This document shows, piece by piece, positions 51,462 through 60,615 of a stretch of DNA of 64,000 nt. Below the pieces are notes generated by a model. That model saw nothing but the letters and a program-made list of their open reading frames with translations, did no database searches and had not been told where the DNA came from. The DNA is from Actinokineospora terrae (GTDB lineage Bacteria > Actinomycetota > Actinomycetes > Mycobacteriales > Pseudonocardiaceae): the NCBI RefSeq assembly GCF_900111175.1, contig NZ_FOGI01000012.1:237629-301628 (forward strand), given 5' to 3'. Position 1 is the first letter of the stretch. Every line of letters begins with the position of its first letter. Position numbers and translations under genes: made by a program.

Positions 51462-52261
51462 ATGATGCTGGACACACTGCACACACTGGAAGTGGTGCGG
51501 CGCAGGGGTTTCGCGTCCCGATGGGGCACCGGCGCGGTGCTCGTGGTCGTGGTCGGGTGGTTGGCGTACACGGTGGTCACGAGCCCGAACCTGGACTGGG
51601 TGGTGATCGGTCGGTACTTCTTCTCGACCCCGGTCATGGAGGGTGTCGGGACCACCCTGGTGCTCACTTTCGCCACGCTGGGTATCGGCCTGGTGCTGGG
51701 CGCGGTGCTGGCCATGATGCGGCAGGCCCGCAACCCGGTCGCGGTCGCGGCAGCCTCGGCCTACATCTGGTTCTTCCGCGGCGTGCCGCTGGTCGTGCAG
51801 ATCGTGTTCTGGTTCAACCTGGCGCTGCTGTTCCCGACGCTGGGGTTCGCGCCGACGAACGCGGTGATCACCCCGTTCCTGGCCGCGATGCTGGGGCTGG
51901 GCCTGCACGAGGCCGCCTACCTGGCCGAGGTCATCCGCGGCGGGTTCCTCGCGGTGCCGCGCGGGCAGGTCGACGCGGCGCTGACGATCGGGATGACCCC
52001 GGCGCAGGCGACCAGGGCGATCGTGCTGCCGCAGTCGGTCCGGGTCATCCTCCCGGCGCTGGGCAACCAGTTCATCCTGATCCTCAAGGGCACCTCGCTG
52101 GTCTCGGTGATCGGCGGCGGCGACCTGATGACCAGGGCGCAGCAGATCTACGGGCAGAACTACCAGGTGATCGCGCTGCTGCTGGTGGCGACCGGGTGGT
52201 ACCTGGTCCTGGTCAGCCTCGCGGGCGTCGGGCAGCGCTTCCTCGAACGGTGGGCGGCGTC

Positions 52262-52265
<4 letters not shown>
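51462..52265 (+). CDS. Polar amino-acid ABC transporter permease
   Basis: The 267-residue permease of the His/Glu/Gln/Arg/opine family has five or six membrane segments, starting with TGAVLVVVVGWLAYTVV. The family block is GVGTTLVLTFATLGIG, FFRGVPLVVQI, and the EAA loop HEAAYLAEVIRGGFLAVPRGQ ... GMTPAQATRAIVLPQ (given in parts). With the ATPase and binding protein downstream it forms a complete importer. Two adjacent ATGs (51462, 51465) follow GGGGGAGG. Its stop overlaps the ATPase start by four bases. The substrate could be lysine or another precursor, but no residue settles that. Confidence 0.92.
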
Positions 52266-53045
<780 letters not shown>

Positions 53046-53053
<8 letters not shown>

Positions 53054-53939
53054 ACCCCTGGCCGTCCTGGCCGCCCTCGCCCTCGCCGCCGCCGGGTGCG
53101 GTGACCCCGGCGCCGCCACCCAGCCCGCCGCGCCCTCCGCGTCGGACCTGCCCGGCAAGGACCAGAAGCTGCACGACATGCTGCCGCAGCGGATCAAGGA
53201 CGCGGGCAAGCTGCACGTGGGCACCACCCTGCCGAACCTGCCCTACCTGCTCACCGACGCGAGCAACAACATCACCGGCGGCATCACCCCGGACGTGGGC
53301 CGGGCGGTCGCGGCGAAGCTGGGGCTGGGCTACGAGATCGAGAACATCGCCTGGGAGGCGCTGCTGCCGGGGCTGACGGCGGGCCGGTTCGACATGGCCG
53401 ACGACGGGCTGTCCGACACCGAGGAACGCCAGCGGGTGGGGGTGTTCGTGGACTACATGCAGTCCGCGAGCGTGCTGGTGACCGCGAAGTCGAACGAGGG
53501 CAAGTACAAGTCGGTGGACGACGCGTGCGGTAAGCGGATCGCCACGATCCGTGGCACCACCGACGTGCAGCACGCCGAGGAGATCTCCCAGGCGTGCGTG
53601 GGCAAGGGCAAGCCCGCGGCGGAGGCCCGGCAGTACCCGACCGCCCAGGACGCGGACCTGGCGCTGCGGTCCGGGCAGGCCGATTTCCAGGTCGCGGTGA
53701 CCGAGCAGGCCAAGTACGCGATCAGCACGCAGAACGCCCCGATCGTGATCGTGTCCGAGGACTTCGCGCCGACGTACGTGGGCATGTACCTGCGCAAGGA
53801 CGACACGCAACTGGCCGAGGCGCTGCTGGCCGCGCTCAAGGCGCTCAAGTCCGACGGGACACTGGACCGCGTCATCGGCCACTATGGACTCAAGGCGCTG
53901 TCCGAGCCGGGGCTCAACCTGGCGACCAAGGGCGGCTGA
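53046..53939 (+). CDS. Polar amino-acid ABC transporter substrate-binding lipoprotein
   Basis: The 297-residue protein is a family-3 solute-binding protein with lipobox LAAAGC after a short signal peptide. It has the family pattern GKLHVGTTLPNLPY, GGITPDVGRAVAAKLG, WEALLPGLTAGRFDM, the hinge segment KRIATIRGTTDVQ and the C-terminal LKALKSDGTLDRVIGHYG. ATG at 53046 follows AAGGAGA and is the point where the signal peptide begins. It completes the importer cassette. An AraC-type regulator follows 17 bp downstream in the same direction. Confidence 0.93.
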
Positions 53940-53956
53940 CCCGCCGGGGAGGTGGC

Positions 53957-54829
53957 ATGGCCAGGTCGAGCACCCCGCCGCTGCCGCTGCACGAGATCGA
54001 GGTCCCGGTGCCCAGCGGCCTGTCGCCGTTCGCCATCGGGACCTTCGACGAGATCGGGTCGTTCACCAGGGCCCGGTTCCCGCACCGGCACGACTTCTAC
54101 GAGATCCTCTACCTCACCGGCGGCGGCGGGACGCACGTGGTGGACTTCGAGCCGTACCCCATCGAGCCGCACTCGGTGTACGTGCTCGCCCCGGGCCAGG
54201 TGCACTTCTGGCAGGACACCGAGCTGATCCGCGGCCGGGTGCTGGTCTTCGCCGAGGAGTTCCTGCTCGCGCACCCCGGTGGCCTGCTGCCCGCGCCGGG
54301 GGGCAGCCCGCTGCTGCGGCTGAGCGGCCCGCAGGTGGACCTGGTCGGCGGGATCCTCGACGACATCGACCGCGAGTACCGGACCAGGGCGGCGGGCTAC
54401 GCCACCATGCTGCGGGCGCATCTGCACATCCTGCTGGTGCACGTCCAGCGGCTGCGGCAGGCGCACCCGCACGTCCCGGTGCCGTCGTCGCTGGTCTGGC
54501 AGTTCACCCGGCTGGTGGCCAGGCACGTGCTGACCGAGCGCTCCGTCGGCGCCTACGCCGAGCGGATCGGCGTCACCGCGGGCCACCTCACCGACCTGGT
54601 GAAAGCCGCCCTGGGCACCACCCCCGGCGCGGTGATCCGGGCCGCGCTGGCGCTGGAGGCCAAGCGGCTGCTGGCCCAGACCGAGCTGGGCGTCGCCCAG
54701 GTCGCGCACCGGCTGGCGTTCGAGGACCCCTCGTACTTCGGCCGGTTCTTCAAGCGCGAGACCGGCACCAGCCCCGGTGACTTCCGCCGGGAGGTCCGGG
54801 AAAAGTACCAGATAGCCCGAGACGGCTGA
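53957..54829 (+). CDS. AraC-family regulator with N-terminal cupin domain
   Basis: The 290-residue regulator has a sugar/small-molecule-sensing cupin part (FPHRHDFYEILYLTGGGG, LAPGQVHFW) and a C-terminal AraC helix-turn-helix pair (SVGAYAERIGVTAGHLTDLVK, VAQVAHRLAFEDPSYFGRFFKRETG in parts). It directly follows the amino-acid importer, so sensing the imported compound and controlling that operon is the simplest idea. ATG at 53957 has GGGGAGG upstream. Confidence 0.9.
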   Translation: MARSSTPPLPLHEIEVPVPSGLSPFAIGTFDEIGSFTRARFPHRHDFYEILYLTGGGGTHVVDFEPYPIEPHSVYVLAPGQVHFWQDTELIRGRVLVFAEEFLLAHPGGLLPAPGGSPLLRLSGPQVDLVGGILDDIDREYRTRAAGYATMLRAHLHILLVHVQRLRQAHPHVPVPSSLVWQFTRLVARHVLTERSVGAYAERIGVTAGHLTDLVKAALGTTPGAVIRAALALEAKRLLAQTELGVAQVAHRLAFEDPSYFGRFFKRETGTSPGDFRREVREKYQIARDG

Positions 54830-54892
54830 CTGTCGTCCCGGGGGCCGGGTTCGTACCTTCGGTAGTACGCCAGATCGAAGGGAACCGTTGCC

Positions 54893-55330
54893 ATGACAGG
54901 GAAGTTCGAGAAGTACATCGTCCGGAACATGGTCCGCGAGGAGCTGCCGAACGAGGGGGTCCTCGCCTACGGGGAGGTTGAGGGCGGTACCAGCGGCGCG
55001 CACGCGCTCATCAGCGGCTGGCAGGTGCCGGGCTGCCAGGTGCACATCGCCTACAGCTGGATCTACGAGGTGCCCACGCCGAACCCGTACGTCCTCGAGC
55101 ACACGCACGAGTACGACGAGGTCCTGCTGTGGATGGGCTCCAACCCCAAGGACATCAACGACCTCGGCGCGGTCGCGGAGCTGACCATCGAGGGCGAGGT
55201 GTACGAGATCTCCACCAGCGCGTCGGTCTACATCCCGGCGGGCGTGCGGCACTGCCCGCTGGGCTACAAGAGCGTCGACCGCCCGTTCCAGTTCATCGCG
55301 CTGTCGCTGCACCCGGAGTACAAGTCGTGA
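54893..55330 (+). CDS. Cupin-fold protein (sensor-like), coupled to an AraC HTH protein
   Basis: The 145-residue cupin has the ligand set HTHEYDE near residue 72 and a second-motif His in PAGVRHCPLGY. The strand LLWMGSNPKDINDLGAVAEL between them contains a long acidic loop typical of a cupin subfamily of unknown function. It differs clearly from the hydrazine-type cupin at 49655: the WWD end is missing. Its stop overlaps the GTG of the following HTH gene (GTGA). Together the two look like an AraC regulator split into separate sensor and DNA-binding chains. ATG at 54893 has GGGAACC upstream. Confidence 0.82.
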   Translation: MTGKFEKYIVRNMVREELPNEGVLAYGEVEGGTSGAHALISGWQVPGCQVHIAYSWIYEVPTPNPYVLEHTHEYDEVLLWMGSNPKDINDLGAVAELTIEGEVYEISTSASVYIPAGVRHCPLGYKSVDRPFQFIALSLHPEYKS

Positions 55331-55659
55331 CCGGGGCGCCTCTGCTGCGCGGCATCCACGAGTTCATCGACGCCCGACTGTCCGATCCGGACCTGACCCC
55401 GGCCGGGGTGGCCGCCGCCAACCACGTGTCCACGCGGCAGCTCTACCGCCTCTTCGAGACCGAGGGCACCACGGTCGCCCGCTGGATCCGCGACCGCCGC
55501 CTGGAGCGGTGCCGCGCGGACCTGCTGGCATCGGAGCGCACAGGGGTGAGCACCGTCAGCGCCCGTTGGGGCATGCCGGACTCCTCCTACTTCAGCCGGG
55601 TCTTCCGCCAGCGCTACGGCTGCGCCCCCCGCGACTGCCGCCGCACCGGCTCGGACTGA
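55327..55659 (+). CDS. AraC-family DNA-binding domain protein (HTH only)
   Basis: The 110-residue protein consists almost entirely of the two AraC helix-turn-helix units (LTPAGVAAANHVSTRQLYRLFE and VSTVSARWGMPDSSYFSRVFRQRYG, each in parts), with no ligand domain. GTG at 55327 overlaps the upstream cupin's stop by four bases, which argues that the cupin is its ligand-sensing partner. A strong hairpin terminates the pair. Target genes are unknown. Confidence 0.85.
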   Translation: MTGAPLLRGIHEFIDARLSDPDLTPAGVAAANHVSTRQLYRLFETEGTTVARWIRDRRLERCRADLLASERTGVSTVSARWGMPDSSYFSRVFRQRYGCAPRDCRRTGSD

Positions 55660-55668
55660 CCCGCACTC

Positions 55669-55710
55669 CCCCGGGGCCGCCGAACCCACCCACGATCGGC
55701 GGCCCCGGGG
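55669..55710 (+). terminator. Strong hairpin terminator
   Basis: CCCCGGGGCCGCCG pairs perfectly with its complement (14-bp stem, 14-base loop) ten bases after the AraC-HTH stop. Confidence 0.85.
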
Positions 55711-56004
55711 AGAAATAGCCGGCCTCGGCATGTATCCACGCCCCGGTCGGCGCAGCCGCACCACCCGTTCGCCTGCGCTCCGGCGTCCCTTCCGGGCGCT
55801 TCCTCCCGGTTCTCCACGGGGCTTCTACACTCAGTGGTCCTGCATGCAGTCGGCAAATAGCCGACCGGCCCAGCGGTGTTCCTGCATCCCGATCATGTGA
55901 CTGGGGCAGCAGAGGGGCTGTCGGCGCATTCCGGTGACGTGCGGACCAGACCCCCGAACCGGCTGATAGTCCTTGTCGTGTCGCAACGAACGAGAAGGAG
56001 TTCC
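55711..56004. other. Intergenic stretch before the lectin gene
   Basis: About 290 bp hold no gene that I can support. The right end carries GAAGGAG before the lectin start. Somewhat A+T-richer segments around 55830-55990 probably contain the lectin promoter. Confidence 0.4.
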
Positions 56005-56523
56005 ATGCGCACGATCGTCAGAAAACTGTCCACCGCGCTAGCCGCGCTCACCCTCATCCCGGCGCTGCTGATCGCCGCGGCCGCCCCCGCTTCCGCGGGC
56101 GGCTTCGGGGCGATCAGGGCGAGGAGCAACCTGGCGATGTGCCTCGACATCTCGCGGGGCAGCACCAAGAACCACGAGCCGATCCAGATCTACTACTGCA
56201 ACGGCGGGCAGAACCAGGCGTGGGAGTTCACCCCGGACACCATCGGCCCGGACCACGCCAGCTACGGACTGCTCATCAACAGGGCCTCGGGCAAGTGCGT
56301 GGACGTCGAGAGCGCCAGCCTCGCGCCCGGCGCGCACATCGAGCAGTACACCTGCTTCCCCGGCACGAGGAACCAGCTGTGGTCCTACGACTTCGCGTCC
56401 GGGCGGTTCCGCGCGCTGCACAGCGGCCTCTGCATCTCGGCCGTGGGACCGGGCAACAAGGTGCGCACCGTCCAGTGGCACTGCGCCGACTCCACCCGCG
56501 CCACGGACTGGGAAGCCTTCTGA
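56005..56523 (+). CDS. Secreted ricin-type beta-trefoil lectin
   Basis: The 172-residue exported protein has a signal peptide ending APASAGG and one beta-trefoil ricin-B domain. Repeats show the Q-x-W type motif: GGQNQAWEF near 70 and GTRNQLWSYD near 122, with a degenerate third (TRATDWEAF). Paired Cys residues (MCLDIS/YYCNGG, KCVDVE/YTCFPG, LCISAV/WHCADS) fit the three disulphide-bonded lobes. It should bind galactose-type sugars. No catalytic domain is attached. GAAGGAG precedes the ATG and a hairpin follows. Confidence 0.88.
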   Translation: MRTIVRKLSTALAALTLIPALLIAAAAPASAGGFGAIRARSNLAMCLDISRGSTKNHEPIQIYYCNGGQNQAWEFTPDTIGPDHASYGLLINRASGKCVDVESASLAPGAHIEQYTCFPGTRNQLWSYDFASGRFRALHSGLCISAVGPGNKVRTVQWHCADSTRATDWEAF

Positions 56524-56542
56524 TCCCCTAGCGGCCACCAGC

Positions 56543-56574
56543 GGCGGTCTCTCCCCATCCGGGGAGGGACCGCC
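56543..56574 (+). terminator. Hairpin terminator of the lectin gene
   Basis: GGCGGTC-T-CTCCCC pairs with GGGGAG-G-GACCGCC (13 pairs, one mismatch, 4-base loop) about 20 bases after the stop. Confidence 0.75.
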
Positions 56575-56580
56575 GTCCGC

Positions 56581-56892
56581 TCACGACCCCCGGTTGGTGG
56601 CGATGACGGTCCACCGCTGCTTGCGGTCCGGGAGACCGGGGTCGAACGAGCGGGCGTCCGTGCCCAGTTCGACGACCTGGCCGCTGAGGCGCTCCACGAC
56701 GAGGTAGTCGCCCACTGAGGACTGAGGCGGGATGGCGGCGGGTGGGTCCAGGTGAGCGGGCGGGTGGCGGTGATCCTGGGCCCGGCGGGAACACCCGGGT
56801 GCGGCGGCACCGACGACCCCGGTGATGAACGTCCTGCCCTCGGCGGTGAACTCGGGGACGCCGCCGATCGGGTTGGGGCCGCCCCAGGTCAT
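56581..56892 (-). pseudogene. Doubtful ORF, possibly a decayed gene
   Basis: A 103-codon frame reads plausibly at its start (WGGPNPIGGVPEF) and end (VGDYLVVERLSGQVVELG) but the middle is Pro/His/Arg-rich. Protein-like text continues there in another frame (AGPRITATRPLTW), as if two compensating frameshifts had occurred. The frame also stays open upstream beyond the ATG. I recognise no family with confidence; the end vaguely resembles SUKH-type immunity proteins. It may be a remnant or chance. Confidence 0.25.
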
Positions 56893-57026
56893 CGGGCCGA
56901 CGAGGTGACCGATGGGCTCACCGGGGATCGGTTCCCCGGCAACGGATCCGAGCCTTCGCCGGGTGTTCGTCGCCGGTTCCGTCCTCTTGCGCCGTTCGGC
57001 CCGAGCGCCGCGTCCACCCGGTCCGG

Positions 57027-57284
57027 CTACTCCACCTCGGTCAGGACGCGTTCGACGGAGCCGAGGCGGGTGCGCAGGTCGGTGAGCTGGGCGCGGGTCT
57101 CGGCGAGCTCCGCGACCAGGGCTTCCTGGGCGGACACCGCGCGCTGGGCGAGGTCGCGGTAGGCGGCGTCCCTGGTGACGGCGGCCCTGGCGCGGACCGA
57201 GGCGGCGACCTGCCAGACGATCACGGTCAGCAGCACGAACACGCCGACGACCCCGACGACCTCTTGCCAGCCGCGGATTCCCAT
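57027..57284 (-). CDS. Small membrane-anchored coiled-coil protein
   Basis: The 85-residue protein has one N-terminal membrane helix (VVGVVGVFVLLTVIVWQVAASV) split by no charges, followed by a coiled-coil tail rich in A, E, L and R (residues 30-85). It has no recognised family. It starts one base after the ArsR gene's stop, so the two are co-transcribed. It may help the divergent MmpL exporter or simply be a small envelope protein. Confidence 0.7.
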   Translation of the reverse strand: MGIRGWQEVVGVVGVFVLLTVIVWQVAASVRARAAVTRDAAYRDLAQRAVSAQEALVAELAETRAQLTDLRTRLGSVERVLTEVE

Positions 57285-57285
57285 G

Positions 57286-57627
57286 TCAGTCCGTCCCTTC
57301 GTCCGCCTGCTTGGCGGTGAGCGTCTCGGCGGCCTCGGCGATACCCGCGGGGGTCAGGGCGAACTCGAACGGCACGACCTCGTAGAACTTCATGGCCTTG
57401 CCGTCCGCCGAGAGCTCCAGCGTCGAGGCGACCAGGCCCGCCGCCTCCAGCTTGCGCAGGTGGACCTGCAGCAGCGCCCGGCTGATCCCCAGGGTCCGCG
57501 CCAGTTCGCTGACGTAGGCGCGGTCGCCGACCAGTGCCGCGATCACCCGCAGCCGGTGCGGGTTGGCCAGCGTCGCCAGGACCCGCACGAGGTCGTCCCC
57601 GGACGGTGTCACCGCCCCCACCAGCAC
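57286..57627 (-). CDS. ArsR-type winged-helix repressor
   Basis: The 113-residue protein has the family's winged helix: LATLANPHRLRVIAAL, SELARTLGISRALLQVHLRKLEAAGLV in parts, then a wing and a C-terminal helix. The metal-binding ELCVCDL motif is absent, so it probably senses something other than a heavy metal. It is divergent from the MmpL-type exporter across 138 bp that hold repeated GAAGTTAGCA elements. GTG at 57627 is used; a GTG 15 bases further in is possible. Confidence 0.87.
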   Translation of the reverse strand: MLVGAVTPSGDDLVRVLATLANPHRLRVIAALVGDRAYVSELARTLGISRALLQVHLRKLEAAGLVASTLELSADGKAMKFYEVVPFEFALTPAGIAEAAETLTAKQADEGTD

Positions 57628-57636
57628 ATAGCAACG

Positions 57637-57714
57637 GAAGTTAGCACATGCCGTGTTCAGTTAGCAGGACACCGGCAGCTCCCCCGCGACCCGCGCGCCA
57701 CATGCTAACTTCTG
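57637..57714. promoter_or_regulatory. Probable ArsR operators between arsR-type and MmpL genes
   Basis: GAAGTTAGCACATG (57637-57650) and, in opposite sense, CATGCTAACTTC (57701-57712) share the core GAAGTTAGCA. A third partial copy GTTCAGTTAGCA lies at 57655-57666. Arranged around both promoters, they suit control of the two divergent units by the ArsR-type repressor. Confidence 0.6.
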
Positions 57715-57765
57715 CTTGCAGGTGCAGCACTCCGATAGCGCACCGTTTACCAGGGGGAACTCAGC

Positions 57766-59943
57766 ATGCGAGGCACTCACGACCACCGGCCGGGCCTGGC
57801 CGAACGGGTCACCGACTGGTCGATCCGGCACCGCCGGACCGCGATCATCGGCTGGCTCGGCCTGGTCGCGCTGGCGCTGGTGGCGAGCGTGGCCATCGGC
57901 GGCCGGGACGCGGCGAACCTGCCACCCGGCGAGGGCGAGGCGGCCCAGGCAGCGCTCAACGAGCAGGGCGAGCACCCGCGCTACCACGAGAACGTGCTCG
58001 TCCAGGCCCTGGAACCGGGCGGGCCCGACTTCTTGGACGACCCGCGAGCGGTCGCCGCGGCGCGCGACCTCGTCGTGAGGCTGCGGGCGCACCCCGAGGC
58101 GGTCAGCGACGTCAGGTCGCCGCTGGAGGCCACACCCGGGTACGTCTCCGCCGACCGGAAGTCGGGGCTGGTCTCGTTCACCGTGAACTGGCCGGTCGAG
58201 CGGTTCGAGCAGCACATGGCGACAGCCACCGGCGCGGTCGCCGCGGTGGCGGCCGGGCACCCGGGGATCCGGGTGGCGCAGGCCGGTGACCGCAGCCTGA
58301 TCTCGGCGGTGGACACCGCGGTGAAGGCGGACCTGCACCGGTCGCACCTGCTGTCACTGCCGTTCGTGCTGGTCATCCTGCTGGTGGTGTTCGGCTCGGT
58401 GGTGGCGGCCGGGGTCCCGGTGCTGCTGACCGGCACCGCCATCGCGGGCGCGGTCGGGCTGGTCGGGGTGCTCGGCACGGTGATCCCGATCAACAGCGCG
58501 GCCTCGGCGATGATCGTGCTGGTCGGGGTGGCGGTCGGCGTCGACTACTCGCTGTTCGCCCTGCGCCGCTACCGCGAGGAGCGGCGGGCCGGGCACGACG
58601 AGGTGACGGCGCTGCGCACGACGGCGCGCACGTCCGGGCACGTGGTGCTGGTGTCCGGGATGACGGTGGTGCTGTGCCTCGGCGGGCTGCTGTTCACCGG
58701 GCTCGGCGTGTTCGTCGGCGTCACGATCGGGCTGGCGCTGGTCGTCGCGCTGGCGGTCCTCGCCTCGGTCACGGTGCTCCCCGCGGTGCCGGCGGCACTC
58801 GGGCCCCGGGTGGACCGGTTGCGGGTGCGGCGGGTGAACACCGTGGGCGAGTCGCGGTTCTGGACCGGGGTCGCGCGCGGGGTGGTCGCCCGGCCGGTGC
58901 TGTGGGGCGGTCTCGGCGTGCTGGCGCTGCTGGTGTTGGCGGTACCCGCGCTCGGGATGCGGTTGCGGGACGCGGCGTCGACCGACAGCCTGCCCCGGGA
59001 CATGGCCACAGTGGACTCGGCGATCCGGATGGGCGAGGCGTTCCCCGGGGTGCCGGTGCCCGCTCAGGTCGTGGTGTGGCGGCCGGACGGGGAGTCGGCG
59101 GACACGGCCGAGGTTCGGGCGGCGATCGAGGGGCTGCACGGGCGGATCGCTGGGAGCGGTGGGCTGCTCGCGGAACCGTTCACTGTGGACCGGGTCGACA
59201 ACGCTGTCGTGATCCGGGTGCCGCTGGCCGGGTCGAGCACGGACGAGGTCTCGGTCCGCGCCCTGGAGTTGTTGCGCGCCAAGGTCGTTCCCGAGACGGT
59301 CGGCGCGGTGGACGGCGTCGAGGCCGCGGTGACCGGGCGGACGGCGACGGCGGCCGACTTCGTGGCGAGGGTGCGGGCGAACACCTGGCTGGTGTTCGGG
59401 TACGTGCTGCTGGTGTCGTTGCTGTTGATGCTGTTCGTGTTCAGGTCTCTCGCGATCCCGGTGCTGTCGATCCTGCTGAACCTGCTCTCACTCGGCGCCG
59501 CGTACGGGGTCGTCACCTGGGTGTTCCAGGACGGGAACCTCCACTCGGTGCTCGGGTTCACCTCCTACGGCGCGGTGATGAGCTGGCTGCCGCTGATCCT
59601 GTTCGTCGTCCTGTTCGGACTGAGCACGGACTACCACCTGTTCATCCTCAGCCGGGTCCGCGAGCGGTGGGCGGCCGGGGCGGCCGCGCGCGAGGCGGTG
59701 GTCGGTGGCATCGGGCACAGCGCGGGGGTGGTCTCCAGCGCCGCGGTGGTCATGGTGGTGGTGTTCGCCGTGTTCATCACGCTGACCTCCATCGAGAACA
59801 AGATGCTGGGGGTCGGACTCGCGGTCGCGGTTGCCCTCGACGCGACCGTCGTGCGCGGGGTGCTGCTGCCCGCGGCGTTGGCGCTGCTCGGCGAGCGGGC
59901 GTGGGGTGCGGGGCGGGTCAGGCGGCGATCGCGAGGTCGGTGA
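57766..59943 (+). CDS. MmpL/RND-family transporter
   Basis: The 725-residue membrane protein has the two-fold MmpL plan. There is one N-terminal helix (IIGWLGLVALALVASVAIG), an outer loop to about residue 185, five helices with the conserved GVDYSLF near 260, a second single helix near 385, a second outer loop, and five more helices with GLSTDYHLF near 620. The D-Y pair in both repeats is the proton-relay signature. It exports lipids or hydrophobic compounds. ATG at 57766 follows GGGGGA. The gene is divergent from an ArsR-type repressor that probably controls it, and its end overlaps the convergent small gene by 26 bp. Confidence 0.92.
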   Translation: MRGTHDHRPGLAERVTDWSIRHRRTAIIGWLGLVALALVASVAIGGRDAANLPPGEGEAAQAALNEQGEHPRYHENVLVQALEPGGPDFLDDPRAVAAARDLVVRLRAHPEAVSDVRSPLEATPGYVSADRKSGLVSFTVNWPVERFEQHMATATGAVAAVAAGHPGIRVAQAGDRSLISAVDTAVKADLHRSHLLSLPFVLVILLVVFGSVVAAGVPVLLTGTAIAGAVGLVGVLGTVIPINSAASAMIVLVGVAVGVDYSLFALRRYREERRAGHDEVTALRTTARTSGHVVLVSGMTVVLCLGGLLFTGLGVFVGVTIGLALVVALAVLASVTVLPAVPAALGPRVDRLRVRRVNTVGESRFWTGVARGVVARPVLWGGLGVLALLVLAVPALGMRLRDAASTDSLPRDMATVDSAIRMGEAFPGVPVPAQVVVWRPDGESADTAEVRAAIEGLHGRIAGSGGLLAEPFTVDRVDNAVVIRVPLAGSSTDEVSVRALELLRAKVVPETVGAVDGVEAAVTGRTATAADFVARVRANTWLVFGYVLLVSLLLMLFVFRSLAIPVLSILLNLLSLGAAYGVVTWVFQDGNLHSVLGFTSYGAVMSWLPLILFVVLFGLSTDYHLFILSRVRERWAAGAAAREAVVGGIGHSAGVVSSAAVVMVVVFAVFITLTSIENKMLGVGLAVAVALDATVVRGVLLPAALALLGERAWGAGRVRRRSRGR

Positions 59944-60262
59944 TGCCGGCGAACAGGTGGGCGCCCTTGCCGGTGAGGGTCACGCGGCGGATCTGGGTGC
60001 TGGCGGGCTCGATGGCGATGAGGCCGCGGCGCAGCAGGGCGGCGAGGACGTCGGACTGCCACAGCGGCAGGGTGCCCGCGGGGGTGCCGTCGAGGTAGGC
60101 CCAGCGGAAGCCGGTCAGGCTGTCGGAGTCGCCCACCTGGAACAGGACGGCGCCCTCGGAGACGTCGAACAGGGTGGCCATCACGTCGTCCTCGGTCATC
60201 CCGATCCGGGCGATGTCGTTGGTGGCGGTCGCGGCGGTGGCGGTGGCGAAGGTGGTGTTCAC
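59918..60262 (-). CDS. Hypothetical 114-residue protein
   Basis: I do not recognise this small protein. It begins with a Thr/Ala-rich stretch (NTTFATATAATATND) and then reads as a compact alpha/beta domain (MTEDDVMATLFDVSEGAVLFQ, LPLWQSDVLAALLRRGLI, VTLTGKGAHLFAG in parts), the later part like a winged helix. GTG at 60262 was chosen because GAGGAGCG lies just before it. It is convergent with the MmpL gene and overlaps its last 26 bases. Confidence 0.68.
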   Translation of the reverse strand: MNTTFATATAATATNDIARIGMTEDDVMATLFDVSEGAVLFQVGDSDSLTGFRWAYLDGTPAGTLPLWQSDVLAALLRRGLIAIEPASTQIRRVTLTGKGAHLFAGITDLAIAA

Positions 60263-60615
60263 GGTGCGCTCCTCGGTGTTCGGGGTGATGGACTCATCCT
60301 TGCCCGACCAGGCCGCCCCGGGCCTGAGAAGTACCCGGAGCACTCTCGGTCCACACCCGTCCCGCAACCGTCAGCACGCGCCGGAGCCGTTGTCCACCAA
60401 CGGATCGGGTGACATCAGTCCGAACAGGACAGCAGGTGTCGGTGACCTGCCGTCCGCCAGTATGACCCATGTGGGTGACACGACGCGTCACTGTTCCGAG
60501 TGTCTGGTCGGTAGCAGCTCACACTCCGAGTGATGCGGTGATCCGGGCCCCAACATCCGGCTCCAGCAGGTCTCCGGCCGCGGCACCATCACCGTCGGCA
60601 GCGGCTCGAGCGGCG
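60263..60615. other. 353-bp stretch without a gene
   Basis: The stretch lies upstream of the small hypothetical gene and downstream of the histidine kinase, both on the minus strand, and should hold the former's promoter. An inverted repeat GTGAC-ACGACGC-GTCAC is centred near 60484, and CCGAGTG occurs twice nearby. I see no gene. Confidence 0.4.

Noticed and set aside
54893..55330. This cupin as the missing half of the hydrazine synthetase
   Set aside because: It lacks the PWxxLNAPFEGAW and WWD signatures and is coupled to an AraC HTH gene. The cupin at 49655 matches much better.
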